A stretch of DNA of 64,000 bases from Membranipora membranacea (taxonomy: Eukaryota > Bryozoa > Gymnolaemata > Cheilostomatida > Membraniporidae), in assembly GCA_914767715.1 (NCBI GenBank), contig OU612069.1:10971387-11035386 (forward strand), in the 5' to 3' direction. Position 1 is the first letter of the stretch; each line of letters begins with the position of its first letter. Both the position numbers and the translations under genes were made by a program. Below are positions 37,901 through 49,259 of this stretch, piece by piece. Under the pieces are notes generated by a model. It did not search any database. It was not told where the DNA came from and saw nothing but the letters and a program-made list of their open reading frames with translations.

Positions 37901-40526
37901 AGTTTATATGGTTGTGCTATCAGGCAGTATAGCTCAGCTGGGTTTATGGTCCAGATCCAAACAGACTTAGCTAGAATGAAAGGCTGGTCAATATCAAATA
38001 AATGATGACCCGCAGCGCCGAATTATATGCACACAATATTTAACCCTCAATGTTGGTCACACAGCTTCTGAATCAGCGGCTGACTTCGGTATTCATCTAC
38101 TGTATCAATAGTGGGTGGCTGGGTGCAGACTTGAATGATCAAATATCACGTTTGTTATTGATTCGAGGCTACATACTCCATACCACACCCTGTTCGATGA
38201 CTTTGGAGGCCTTATCTTCATAAATAATTTCATTGATCAAACCGCATGGTCATACTGACGCCAAAAGTAATGTGTTGTTGCAAAAATGTCACAAGCTTGA
38301 CCATGTTTATTTTTATCAATCTCAACAGTACGCTAACTATTAGATCACCAATCAGATAAGGCATGACTGCACTGTATGAACTTCTTCAAATCCCTCAGGG
38401 CAAATGTCGGCACAGTGTGCTATGCAGGGGTGTAGATCACTACTCATGAGCAAGGGGATTTTGAGTGTGACAAAACTGAGTTTGCTTGGACCATCTGATC
38501 TTGTCACACGACAGCTAAAATACCACAATATCTAAAGTGAAGATACAGAAAACTCCAAATTTCATTGACACTGCAGTATGTAACATAATAAGGGGGAGGC
38601 GGGGGAGGGGGAGGGTCGGTTTGAAGAATCATCTCACTATGCCGCTGGTATTTTAGTTTTACTGGAAAGCTTCAGAAGGCCAGCAAACCCTGCAGTGTAA
38701 CTGCAGGGCCAAAATTTCAGCATAAGAAACAAAAAGCTTCCAAACACTCCATATATCATTCTTCGCGCTCCCACCAAGATTTAGTTGCGTCACGATAGTT
38801 GTCACACTGATGTTATCAGCATATGTAACAAATGACATACCTCAAACCATTCTCCCTGCTCAAACTAGATATTATTACGTCAAATTAAAATGGAATCGTT
38901 GGGAAGGTGATGAGTCATAAAACATGATGTTTGGATGATGTTTATTAATGCAGTACCATCAGCTTTGTTACAAAATGGGAAAAGTACATCTGCCACCTTG
39001 AATTATAGTGCCGATCTCCCACATGTATCTTTGAGTACATACAATGATTAAGATCTAATATATAAAGCAAGGCAGCCTGTTTATGGGCCAAAATCTCTTA
39101 GGGCAAAGGGAGTTAAGTATTGGCCAAAGCAATTCCTGAATCTATGTAGTTTGATGGCGCAGGAAAACTCGAATTCCCGTGTCAGTTTGCTGTCCCCATC
39201 ACAAGTTATGAGAACAGATTTTCCTAGTCAAAGTTACCTACAGATGTTATGGTTGTCAAATCAACAACTGAAAAGTGCCTGATCAAGACCTTGATGTTAT
39301 AGCGTCCTAGAGATGGCTGTGTATCTTTTAATTACGCTCGTTTATTCCATACCAAAATATTAGCTCAGTGAAAGCGTCTTTTTCTCTATGTCCAGATATG
39401 CAACAACATTTTTCCCAACAGCATCAACGGCGATTGGCAAAAAGTGTCAATAATTTCAACTCGCTGTGAACTGCGAGTAATTAAAGTGCAAGTATGATCT
39501 TACCTTGTCGCTGGTTGATGCTGTGTTCTGTCTTATTCCGCATTCAATAACCAACCACCCACAATGAGATATGACGGCTTTAGGACGTAAAGAAGATGTA
39601 GTGGAAAATTTAACAGCCCACTGATATGTGCAAACTTCACTTGTTGCAACTGAAAACTCTTGTCTTGTTACACTGATTTCTGTGTTTCTTTTCATTTATA
39701 AACCAACCACTATCCATGTGGGCTGTCAAATATTGACCACTGTTGTGAAAAATGCATGAAGCATGTTGGCAATGAGCGATATACGCTCCCAAAATGTAGC
39801 TTGCTTTAAGTTTCATGTCAATAAGAGATTGACTATTGATGTCTGGTATAATTTGGGGATTTGTGGTAGTCTTGATCAAAAGCTGTGATTAAAGCTTTGT
39901 GAGATTTTCTTGCATATAAATAATAGTAATAAGCGTTTCTTGCATAAATTGCATGTTATCAAGATTTAATAAGAGTCATCAGGCAAAAATTTGCAGACAG
40001 CTATTACGTTACAAGCATCATGTGTGTGACAAAAAGTCTCATGTGGTTATAAGATAATCATCTTGAAGTGTTAGAATGAATGAGGCTTGATTGTATTTTA
40101 TTGGCCTTCAAGATGATACAGCAACATCAGATTGATCCTGAAATCGTGTCCACATATTGAATTGATAGCTTGTGAAAAATGGTCAAGATTTTACTGTTCC
40201 CTCCCAAACTACAACAAAGCGGAAATAACAACTCATATAAATACTCATAGATAATTGTCTCATTGTGATTTTGCAAAGATCAGGTATTTTAATAATTTTC
40301 TCCACGAGGAGTTATCCCCCTTTTAACTGCCGTAAGATTACATATAGGATGACAGTGACTAGAAGCGAAGGCTAATTGATTCAGAATTAGGGTTAACTGA
40401 CATTTCAAACAGGTCACTTTAAAGACTTTCCAGAAATATATACATGATTCCGAGGGTGCCATGTCAATAACAACATGAAAGAGTTCGATACAATCTCTAT
40501 GGGAATCACCAGTTAGCAAATTGCAT

Positions 40527-40680
40527 AGGTATGTCATTGACAATATAGAAAGATTGTAAGCAGGCAGCAAGGAAGGAAGGAAGGCACTGATACCAGGAGA
40601 GCCAAATGTTCAGTGAGTGCGGTATGTAATTGATAATATAGAAAGCAGGTTACACAAGGAAGGAAGTGACTGTTACCATC
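40527..40680 (+). repeat. Tandem duplication of about 60 bp
   Basis: The first unit, at about 40527-40593, contains ggtatgtcattgacaatata, gaaag, aaggaaggaagg and cactgataccag. It recurs as 40621-40680 with changes (ggtatgtaattgataatata ... aaggaaggaagtgactgttacca). It is non-coding. Confidence 0.65.
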
Positions 40681-41548
40681 AAAGCCACAGGTTACTGCCA
40701 GTGCTAGCCAATTAATAGCCAATGTGTCGGCTGGAGAGAGGGAGAGTTCCGATGCAAGGTCAGATTGTACTTTTCAGAAATTTTCAACTGATTATGTGGT
40801 GAATGTGAATTTTTGACTTTCACCATATCTCAATTGGTATTTTCAGTGAGCTGGCGTTAGCTTCCTTTCCCACCCACAAGCCTATGAGAGTCAACACATG
40901 GGCTAAGGAATTTAGTTAAAATCAAGGACAAGCTGAAGCGGGAGACAACTTTGGTTTATGAAAAAGGCTTGCACATCACGAGTTTTTTTAGAAATAACAA
41001 CACATGATGTAGCAGCCAATGCGGCAGCAAAGTCTTGCCTGATCTATAATATGATAACATTAACAATCCACAAATAACCATTATTGATTATAACACAATC
41101 AAAAAATAAATATGAGGTTGTATATGATGTGCTGCAAAACATCCTTCATGAAAAATTTTTCATAGTAACTGACACTCAAACCTCAACTATGTTGTGCTAG
41201 TCTGAGCCCCCCAGACTTTTGCCCACCGCCCGACGCCCCCCCCCCCCCCCCGGCGGAGAAAATGTTGTGCTGATTATTTTAGACACTTATGATTTATTTT
41301 GATATATAGGGTTGTAGTTAGTTAGTTAGTTAGTTAGTTAGTTGAGGCCGTGTAGTAACATCATGTGGGGTATTAACCTCCAAAGCATTTTTTAATTCTA
41401 TAAATAGCAAGAAAAATGAGCTGATTCTGAAGCGCCTTCCTGCCCCCTCCCCTTCTAGAACTAAGGGCCTGTTATAATCTAGCCAAAGATTAGGATGATT
41501 TTGATAAATTGATTTATAATAATGTCTCACATTGGTATGTCCCAAACT

Positions 41549-42225
41549 GTTACGGCATCACTCTAATCTAGGGTGCAATAAATTTCATCTGTTTCTCCTT
41601 TTGTTCCTCTAATCATTGACTGTGCAAGGTATGCTAGGGTGATTCAGTTAATCAGATCCCCACCCCTGCCCCCACAGTAAAATATGATGTCACCAGTCTC
41701 TTAAATCAATGAAGATGATAATCTAGAAAACAAGAAATTTCTTTCTTTTGTTTCTCTTGTTCTTGAATCATAAGTTCAATGATGCATAATTTTCAGGTAA
41801 AACATGATGTCACTGTAGAAGCTTATCTTAGGACACATTTGTCACAGTGACCCACTAATAAATGAGTATGCCATTTGCCAAGCCAGTAGATTACCTTCAC
41901 TAGGAAAGGGACGTTTATTGTATTTGATCACAAATTAACCAAATTATTCTCTTTATTGACACTTCAGTAGTTTGTTTGGTGCAGGGGTTTTCCGAAATCA
42001 GGGAAATTCAGATAGTCTCCATTTGTGACTTCATAAAAATTTCAAGTATAGTATTTGGCATTCTGGCTGAACTAAATTCACTTTAAATTCTACAACTGAC
42101 ACACATTGCCTTGCCTAGTTGCCAGGTTTATTCAGCTGTCTATTGGACAAGCCCCAGGTTATTTGTATGGGGGAAGTAAACCTTGCCCGTCCAGAAGCTT
42201 CCATTTCTTGAAGAGGCAGATGGTA
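41549..42225 (+). repeat. Diverged direct repeat, copy 2
   Basis: This is the second copy of the unit at 37237-37900. The match begins near gttacggcatca and continues through gtaaaatatgatgtcacc to gaagaggcagatgg. Identity is perhaps 65-75% by eye, with many small gaps. Confidence 0.7.
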
Positions 42226-43560
42226 ATTACCTGCACCAGCCGAGAAGCTTCACTTTCTTAAACAGGGCGCGGGAGAATTTCATACAACTTGGAGGGTTGT
42301 GGAAACACATATTATTGAAGCAAGGAAGGAGTATAACACCATTTGTTAACTATCTGTTTTAGTTGCAATATTCTACTGGGCAAGCTAAATTTTAGCGATG
42401 TGAAGCTATTCCTAGTCTAGCCATAAAGTAGATTGCAGGTTTGTATGAATAAAGAAAAATAAATTAGCTATCCAAATTCATCCATGTTCTATAATTGTTC
42501 GCATCATTATAATCACTAGTTATACATTGTGATATCACATTTTGTATATTCCTTCAAAGGGATAATTTCAATAAATTAAAAGTTGTGCCCCCACAAACAA
42601 TAGAAGGATAACTCCTGACATTAATGAAAGATAATATAGTTGGTGTTGTTCCCATACTTAAAATAGCAGTCAGGCCCATCAAATGAGTGATCATTGTGGT
42701 ATTATAGTGGAGGGTGCAGGTTTTTCTATGGCTCTTAGGTAGAAGTTCAATATGCAAATGAAGTCCTTTTTCTCAACAACACAGATCGAAACTTTTTTCC
42801 AAAACTTAGAAAACATTTTCCCAACAAAAAACATTATGAATAACAGCATCTTACCTTGTGTAAATCATTCTAGTTTCCTGCTAGCAGCTGTACAGTTTGA
42901 TGAGCTATTAATCAAGAAAGTTGAAGGCTAGATAGCTTTGATCAAACCAAGTAATACATGGACTGTGGCCTGATCTAGTATTAACCAATCATTCCAGTAT
43001 ATCTCTTGGCAACACTATAAATTATAGTCCTCAGTGCTTAGAACAGTCAAAATTCTAATACAAAAATTTCATAAGGGACTTATGAATGGTTACAAAAAAG
43101 CCTGCTTCTTGTGAAATCTGTTTCTGACAAAGCGTGTGGCCTTGCTCCAAGTACAAAGATAGTGAAAGGTAAATAACACCAATTGTGAATTTCACCAATG
43201 GTAAAGTGAAATCAACTGTAATCAGCAAAAATTGCAATCTGATCGCCAGGGTCTTGCTCACAAATACCCCACTAATTGTTGAGACTGAAAACAAATTTGT
43301 CTGATGAAAGGGTAAGGAGTGATAATTTTTAGAGATGTGATAGTGATAATTTGCTTTGGTGAGGCATCTCTTTTTAGAAGATCGCATTAACACAGAAATA
43401 GAAGATGTTTTGATCGTTTGAGACTTAAAACAGATCAGAATTTTTTTTGGATCATGATAGTTTATACTTAATTCAGAGTGACTTGGCAAGCTACCAATTT
43501 TATATTTTGTATATTTGGTCTTGTGAGCTAAGGGTCAAGCTTGATTTAACTCATACTCAC

Positions 43561-43700
43561 TTTCAACTGCATAGCTGAAGATGTGTTCAGCATTGTAACC
43601 ATCATCCTTGACCTTGAGCCACATACAGATGGATAGCTGAGTCATAGCGGCGCAGGTGCTTTGTAGTGAATTTTGCTGATGCTGTTGGGCTGCTGCCTGG
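43561..43700 (-). pseudogene. Isolated pentraxin-type exon (third family locus)
   Basis: On the minus strand this segment is open and encodes MTQLSICMWLKVKDDGYNAE followed by HIFSYAVE, then a good donor (GAAA then gtgagt) in phase 1. The Cys-x-Trp and FSYA pattern is the N-terminal half of a pentraxin LamG-like fold. It aligns with LTQFTLCMWIHALNNDF and KFIFSIS of the complete pentraxin-PAN gene at 54018-54185, which also ends in phase 1. No matching downstream exons were found between 38 and 43.5 kb. The upstream edge runs into a large palindrome. It is probably a relic, or an exon of a gene not otherwise preserved here. Confidence 0.6.
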
Positions 43701-45855
43701 TGGCTGCCGCCTGGTGGCTGCCGCTTGTTTGATGTCGATTGTACATTAAGCTTGCTGCCTCTGGTGGGTGTGCTGCCGCTGGTATGTTACAGATGGTGTG
43801 CTCAGTGTGCTGACGATAGCGTGCAGTGCGTTTATTTTTTCAACTGATACCATGGTATTGATAAAATTGAATGCTTACAATTCGGGTCAAAAATGACTGA
43901 GAGCTGAGATTACTAAAATCAGTAGTACATAGTTTAGGTCTAAAAATAGATTTGCAGCGAGATGATGTTCTACATTCATTTCTGATTATGCAATTTAGTC
44001 CAGTGGCAGCCTACCAAAAATTTGGCTAGAAACGCAACTTCATTTACAAAATTGGATGGATAAATTCTTCAAGTGGATTCTAGGGTAGTTTTTCGAGGCG
44101 GTAGCAATGGTGATGATGTAAATTACACAAAATTGCACAATAGGCAGCTAATTGCCAAAAAGGGCCAAAATCACTGTTCTTTGGAGATTTCAAAGGTCTG
44201 TCCTGTGCTCACCTTATGAGTTGGGCTACTCAAACTCTGCATTCAGATGTATACATACCTTGGTCAGTATTTTGTATTATATCATTGTGATATCTCAAAT
44301 ATTGAGTGACTGACCAACCTTATAAAAAGTGATAACACCGCAAAAAGGGAAAGTGATAAAAAAATGATGCATTGGTTCAAAACATCCAAAATCGGAGAGA
44401 GCATGTCATCATTAGTGGGTCTACAAGTTCAAATGGGTCTGCTATCATAAGTAGCCGAGATATGGCCAACAACGGTTGCAATACCCCTTCTTTCACCTGT
44501 ATATAACTATCATTGAAAGGACCCTATTTTTTTAATTTTGCAGTCGCCTCGAAAACTGACTTCGAATGTTTGCATCGATCTGATTTTTTTTATGGTGGTT
44601 TTGTATTGACTCCATCAATGCCCAAAAATTTTTTCCGCATTACACACCTTTTTGATGATACTTGAAAGAGTTCATTTTTGCTTTACTTGCTATGTATGCT
44701 TAGAAAGACAATTTTTATGATACTATAAAGGAAACCTAAAAATATGCACTATTTGAAAAAACGACACACTCAGAGCATTAAACACTGGTGTTATGCGAGG
44801 GGAGGGTCACTACGAAATCATCATAAGAAAATCAGATCAGTACTAACGTTAAAAGCCTGCTTTTTAGGCAGCAGCAAAATTGAAAAAGTGGTTTTGTTTC
44901 AATGATAGTTTTCCACAGGTGATATAAGGGGCATTGCAAACGTTGTTGGCCATAGCTCGGCTAGTTAAGATAGCAGACCCATGTAAAGTTAAACCACTAA
45001 TTGAGACATGCTCTTTCAGATTTTGGATAGTTTGAGACCATATCATCATCTTTTGATCACTTTTACCGGCAGTGTTTCTAGCAATTAGCGGCTTAATGTG
45101 CAACTTAGAGTAAGGTACAATATTGCCATTGCAATCAGCTTCAAAAACTGTACCAGAAACAACTGACAAACCTTATCCATCCAAAATCGCAAATGGAAGT
45201 GATAAGTTAGGAGGAGGCTGCCACCGAACTAATTAAAAAGAGGGTGTGTTTGATCAGCACCTATTTTCTATAAAATGCCTCTTGCTCTGTTAAAAAAAGA
45301 TCATAATGAGGATAAATTAAAAACTCCACACTTTCTTCATAACATAGGTTTGGTAAAATGGTGATGTGCTGCCGCTGATGTGCTGCCGCTGATGTGCGGC
45401 CGCTGATGTGCTGCCGCTGTTGTGCTGCCGCTGATGTGCTGCCGCTGATGTGCTGCCGCCGATGTGCTGCCCCTGATGTGCTGCCGCTGATGTGCTGCCC
45501 CTGATGTGCTGCCGCTGATGTGCTGCCGCTGATGTGCTGCCGCTGATGTGCTGCCGCTGATGCGCTGCCGCTGATGTGCTGCCGCTGATGTGCTGCCGCT
45601 GATGTGCTGCTGCTGATGTGCTGCCGCTGATGTGCTGCCGCTGATGTGCTGCGATTGTACGCTCAGTAGATATCCTCTGGTGGGTGTGCTGCCGCACACC
45701 AATGAGCAGCAGCACACCCACTATCGGCAGCACACTGGGCACACCATCTGTAACACATCAACAGCAGCACACCCACCAGAGGTAGCAAGCAAGCGGCAGC
45801 CACCAGGTGGCAGCCCAACAGCATCAGCAAAATTCACTACAAAGCACCTGCGCCG
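43648..45855. repeat. Giant imperfect palindrome, about 1-kb arms
   Basis: The left arm (43648 to about 44612) and right arm (about 44805-45855) are inverted copies. They are near-identical at the outer 170 bases (cggcgcaggtgctttgtagt and onward) and diverged inside. Inner matching blocks include tttcaatgatagtt, attgcaa(a/c)cgttgttggcc, gatagcagaccca, catgctct, attttggatggata and gatctgatttt. The centre (about 44613-44804) is unpaired. Each arm has its own insertions. The right arm carries the 14-bp minisatellite. No target duplication was found, so it may be a foldback element or an old inverted duplication. Confidence 0.8.
45359..45650 (+). repeat. 14-bp minisatellite, about 21 copies
   Basis: The unit gatgtgctgccgct is repeated with few changes. 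Because 14 is not a multiple of 3, every frame on the minus strand cycles with a 14-residue period, giving long artificial Ser/Ala/His/Gln-rich open frames. It lies inside the right arm of the palindrome, next to the near-identical outer segment, and probably grew from a short gctgccgct-type sequence in the arm. Confidence 0.95.
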
Positions 45856-46089
45856 AATACCTCACATCTTCACCGCAGCACTGTAACATACATTGTGTGG
45901 CACTCAATGCAGACAAGCCACACAGTAACCCCTCATCATAGCAGCTGACTTGACTTGACAAATTATCTCAGCGTCCCAACCTCAGGCAGAGATCCCATTT
46001 TTGGCGGCAGCATCCGGTAGCGGCAAGAAATGCAAATTCCCAGTAAATCCCCATGAGCAAAATAACAACTATAAGGCTACATTTGGAAT

Positions 46090-46350
46090 GTTTGATTTTT
46101 GTTACTGTGATTCAAATTGAAATATGAGAATAGTCCCCTTATACTTAGTATCGTTCGATTTTCAATTTTGCGCACTGATGCTAAAAAAAAAATACAACAT
46201 GTTTTTTGTTTGCTGCTCCAAAACAACAAATCAAAATATGAAAATCGAGTCAATTTTGGTTTTTTGATTTTCTTATTGACGAAAACCGAAATATTAATAT
46301 GAATCCTATTTTCATATTTCAACTTTGAATCACAAAAACAAAAATTGAAA
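46090..46350. repeat. AT-rich inverted repeat
   Basis: About 46093-46133 (gatttttgttactgtgattc...) is the imperfect reverse complement of about 46302-46345 (...tgaatcacaaaaacaaaaat). Further degenerate copies of gattttcaattttg lie between and after. The 149-codon open frame on the minus strand (46077-46526) is Phe/Lys/Asn-rich and is best explained by this repeat. Confidence 0.55.
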
Positions 46351-46849
46351 ATGAATTGATTTTTGTTTTTCATTTTTGATGCTGCAAAACAAAAACGAAA
46401 ATCCGATTCCATATTTTGTTTTTCATTTTTTTGTGTTGAAAGACAAATAAAACAAAACTGACTGTAATGATAGTACAATAATAAACTGATTTTCTTTTGT
46501 ATACCCATAGCAATCACTTTTTGCAAGAAGTCAAATCTTGAAATTCAAACAGTCAGGATTTTCAAATATCAAACATGATTAAGCTGATTAAGCTGAATAA
46601 ATAATTAATTTGAATTTTGATGATCCACTGCAGACAAATGAATATAAATCTATTTCTCCAGCTTATCACATTGAGTATTGTTAAGATAATTATCACCAAC
46701 GTGGCTTTTCAAGTTTGTAGGGTGGTTATCGCCATTTCTTAAAAATTCATGCTAACCACAAAGTTAATCATGTTGAAATGAAGGCAAAACTCAGTTAAAA
46801 GATCTCATACAAAGTATTTTGTCACTTTGAAGTCCTACACTTGGGATGA

Positions 46850-47110
46850 GAGAACACAACTCCGAGTAGTGAATAGCGGGCTATCTAATTAGTGCCATCG
46901 ACCCATTGTTTTTTGGGGATGGTGAGATGGCGCAATCGGTTAGCGCGCTTGCTATTCACTGCCAGGCGATTAGTGCCGCAGGAGTTGTGGGTTCGAGCCC
47001 GACTGGGGGAGCTTTCATTGTTGATTGTTCCAGCCCCGAGCACCCTCGGGTGTATACCTCTCCTTATCATTGCAGTATTGGTCAATTTAAGCTTTACCAT
47101 AGGATGTTCT
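46850..47110 (+). mobile_element. tRNA-derived SINE, family 2, copy 1
   Basis: The tRNA-like head has the A box tggcgcaatcggttagcgcg and the B box gggttcgagccc. It is preceded by a roughly 60-base segment that also precedes the copy at 53505. A body follows with cagccccgagcaccctcggg. The intron-like insertion between the boxes and the repeated flanks argue against a functional tRNA-Ile. Confidence 0.7.
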
Positions 47111-47639
47111 GTTGTTATGGGTTTTAATGTGTGAGTGTCATTGGATGGTTATTATCATGTGATTTTCTCCTGCACTCAACAGTCAAATAATTTTATTGAA
47201 AAACAAGCATATTTTAAATGTTAATTTGCTCATGTAATGTATTTTGCGTTTAGTGCCCTACTTTACAAGAACCGATGTAGGTCAAGTACCTGCCCATCAA
47301 TGTCAGCCATATGCAGAGAACGAGAAAATATAACTACAGGTTGCACACTTGTGTATCATCTGCCAAGTGTTGTCTTCTCCTCTAGGCTAGCTATGTTCTA
47401 GAAAAATCCCCGATGTCCCATGACTTCAATGTAAGGTGATATTATATACTTTCATTGTCAATCTACAATCATCTTTAGTAATGTTTTTCATGCAGTGACA
47501 GAACAAAAAAAACTTAAGCGGAGTGAAAAAGAAAAATACACAAGTAATAAAAGTTAATAGGATTTAAAGTTCTTTTATAGTTGTTGTTTAAAATGAGTAA
47601 GTTTGGTTGCTGAGCGTATCTGAATTGGTAAAGAGTTAA

Positions 47640-49200
47640 AAATTGAAGTGATTTTTTTGTCTTAATTGATCGCTGTGATAATGTAATGGATGTTTGTCTC
47701 TTAAAAAGGCTTTAGAGCTAGCCGGAATAAATCCTTCCAAAATGAAGTCAGGTGCCATCAAATGCAAAATTTGAAAACCAAAAATACAGGTGAAATGACC
47801 AGCAAGGAGAGGAAAGGAATCAGACCAAGAGATGTATGTAAATATCGCATAAGAATTAGATGATACGGTATGTGGTTGACATTTGCTATTAGGCGGAAAG
47901 CCCTCTTTTGGAGCCAGTATATTCATTCAAGAATATATTGCGGTGATAGGTTGCCATATATGCGGATGCCGTATATCATATAACAAAAGACATACTGGAA
48001 ATAAAAGTTAGGAGATGATTTACTATCTAGAAATGCCCTGCATTTCTGGAATAATGCCAAACCTTTGTTTATTTTAGTGCAAATCTGATCTACATGATCA
48101 TCCCATGTCAATGAGTCATTCAAAGTAAAACCAAGAAGTTTGGTATTGGCATTTCAATTAAGTTTTTTACGGTCAATTTTTAGATATAAATCTAGAGATG
48201 TGGCTCTATGAGAGGGTTTTACAAGCATATAGTAAGATTTTTTTATGTTTAACAACATCCTATTATTCCTGCACCAACTTTCTATCAGGTGAAGATCAGT
48301 ATCACATAAATCATTGAGTGTATCAAAGTTGTCAGATTTTGACACAAGCCTGTATCATCAGGGTAGCCAAATGCCTTGGAATGTAATGTGTAGGATAAAA
48401 GATCATTGACGTATATGAGGAATAAACTTGGTGCCTGAAATGAGCCTTTGGGGACACCAATGTCTATTGGAAGAATTTGTGAGCTTCTTGCACCTTGTTG
48501 TATAGCTACAAATTGTGTCCTATCTGTTAGGAATGATTTTATGAGAGAGTGCAGTTTGCCCGTGAGATCGTACGTTGTCAATTTTCTCAGAAGAATTTAT
48601 GGTCAACGCAGTCAAAAGCTTTTTTGAAATCTGAAAACATCATAGCAACAAAATGACCATCTGATCTTGCTGACAAACAGTCAGAAATGAGTTTGTGTAG
48701 GGAAACAACACAGGAATAACCTTTTCTAAATCCACATTGTAATTTGTGAAGAAGTTTGTTTGTGGTGAGATATTTCTGAATTTGAGAACTCACATATTTC
48801 TCAATAATCTTACATAGAACAGGAAGTATTGATATAGGGCGATAATTAGATGGATCTTTGATATCTCCACCCTTATGGATAGGAATCACAGTAGCCGTTT
48901 TCCACTGTGAAGAAAATACACCCTCTATTAATGCTCTATTGAACATGTCAGTTACGATGTCGCATATGTAAGGCAATGTTTTATTCAAAACCTTAACAGA
49001 TATACCATCATGACCAGTTGCCTTATTGTCAGAAATGTTTTTTTTAGATCTTTGAAACAAATTTCTGGAGTAAAGCGAGTCAATTGAGAAGAAGTTTTGG
49101 TTGTCACTGGTCTAAGCATGTTGAATTCATGGGAATCAGGGATGTCTCTGTTTATGGATTTTGCAATCAATGTAAAGTGTCAGTTCAATTCATCAGGGGA
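47640..49200 (-). pseudogene. Decayed non-LTR retrotransposon, reverse transcriptase part
   Basis: Successive minus-strand frames, broken by frameshifts and stops, encode RT motifs. They include ATGHDGISVKVLN, WKTATVIPIHKGGD, YRPISILPVLCKIIEK, QCGFRKGYSC, FSDFKKAFDCVDH, GVPKGSFQAPSLFLIYVNDL and a changed active site, GYPDD, in place of the usual A/VDD. After that come NNRMLLNIKKSYYM and WDDHVDQICTKINKGL. The order fits the reverse transcriptase of a LINE-type element such as Jockey or CR1. No endonuclease domain is seen, so it is 5' truncated. It is inactive. Confidence 0.88.
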
Positions 49201-49259
49201 TAAACCCTGATGATTGTGACAGATGATCTAAGGATGAAAATTATTTGTACAGCATTTTA

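Larger units (their letters stand above)
36181..43560. other. Gene-poor stretch with diverged direct repeats
   Basis: A 0.7 kb segment is duplicated (37237-37900 and 41549-42225). A 60-bp tandem duplication occurs at 40527-40680. A (TTAG)n run lies at 41316-41343. One minus-strand open segment ending in a good donor (39695-39492, AAG then gtaag) could be an early exon of the minus-strand NPF gene, but its phase does not fit the exon at 36180 directly. No confident gene is seen. Confidence 0.45.

Noticed and set aside
39492-39695. Possible first exon of the minus-strand NPF-family gene (starts with ATG, ends AAG then gtaag)
   Set aside because: It ends in phase 0, which would hit a stop in the exon at 36180; without an intermediate exon the link cannot be supported.
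43055-43489. 144-codon open frame on the minus strand
   Set aside because: No recognisable motif, no splice-site logic, and composition typical of AT-rich intergenic sequence; chance is the simplest explanation.
45317-45742. Overlapping minus-strand frames of 126 and 141 codons rich in Ser, Ala, His and Gln
   Set aside because: They are translations of a 14-bp minisatellite in different frames, not a protein.
46077-46526. 149-codon Phe/Lys/Asn-rich frame on the minus strand
   Set aside because: It coincides with a degenerate AT-rich inverted repeat, which accounts for the absence of stops.
46918-47011. tRNA-Ile gene with an intron
   Set aside because: The A and B boxes are good, but the flanks are shared with the element at 53505, so it is interspersed repeat material.
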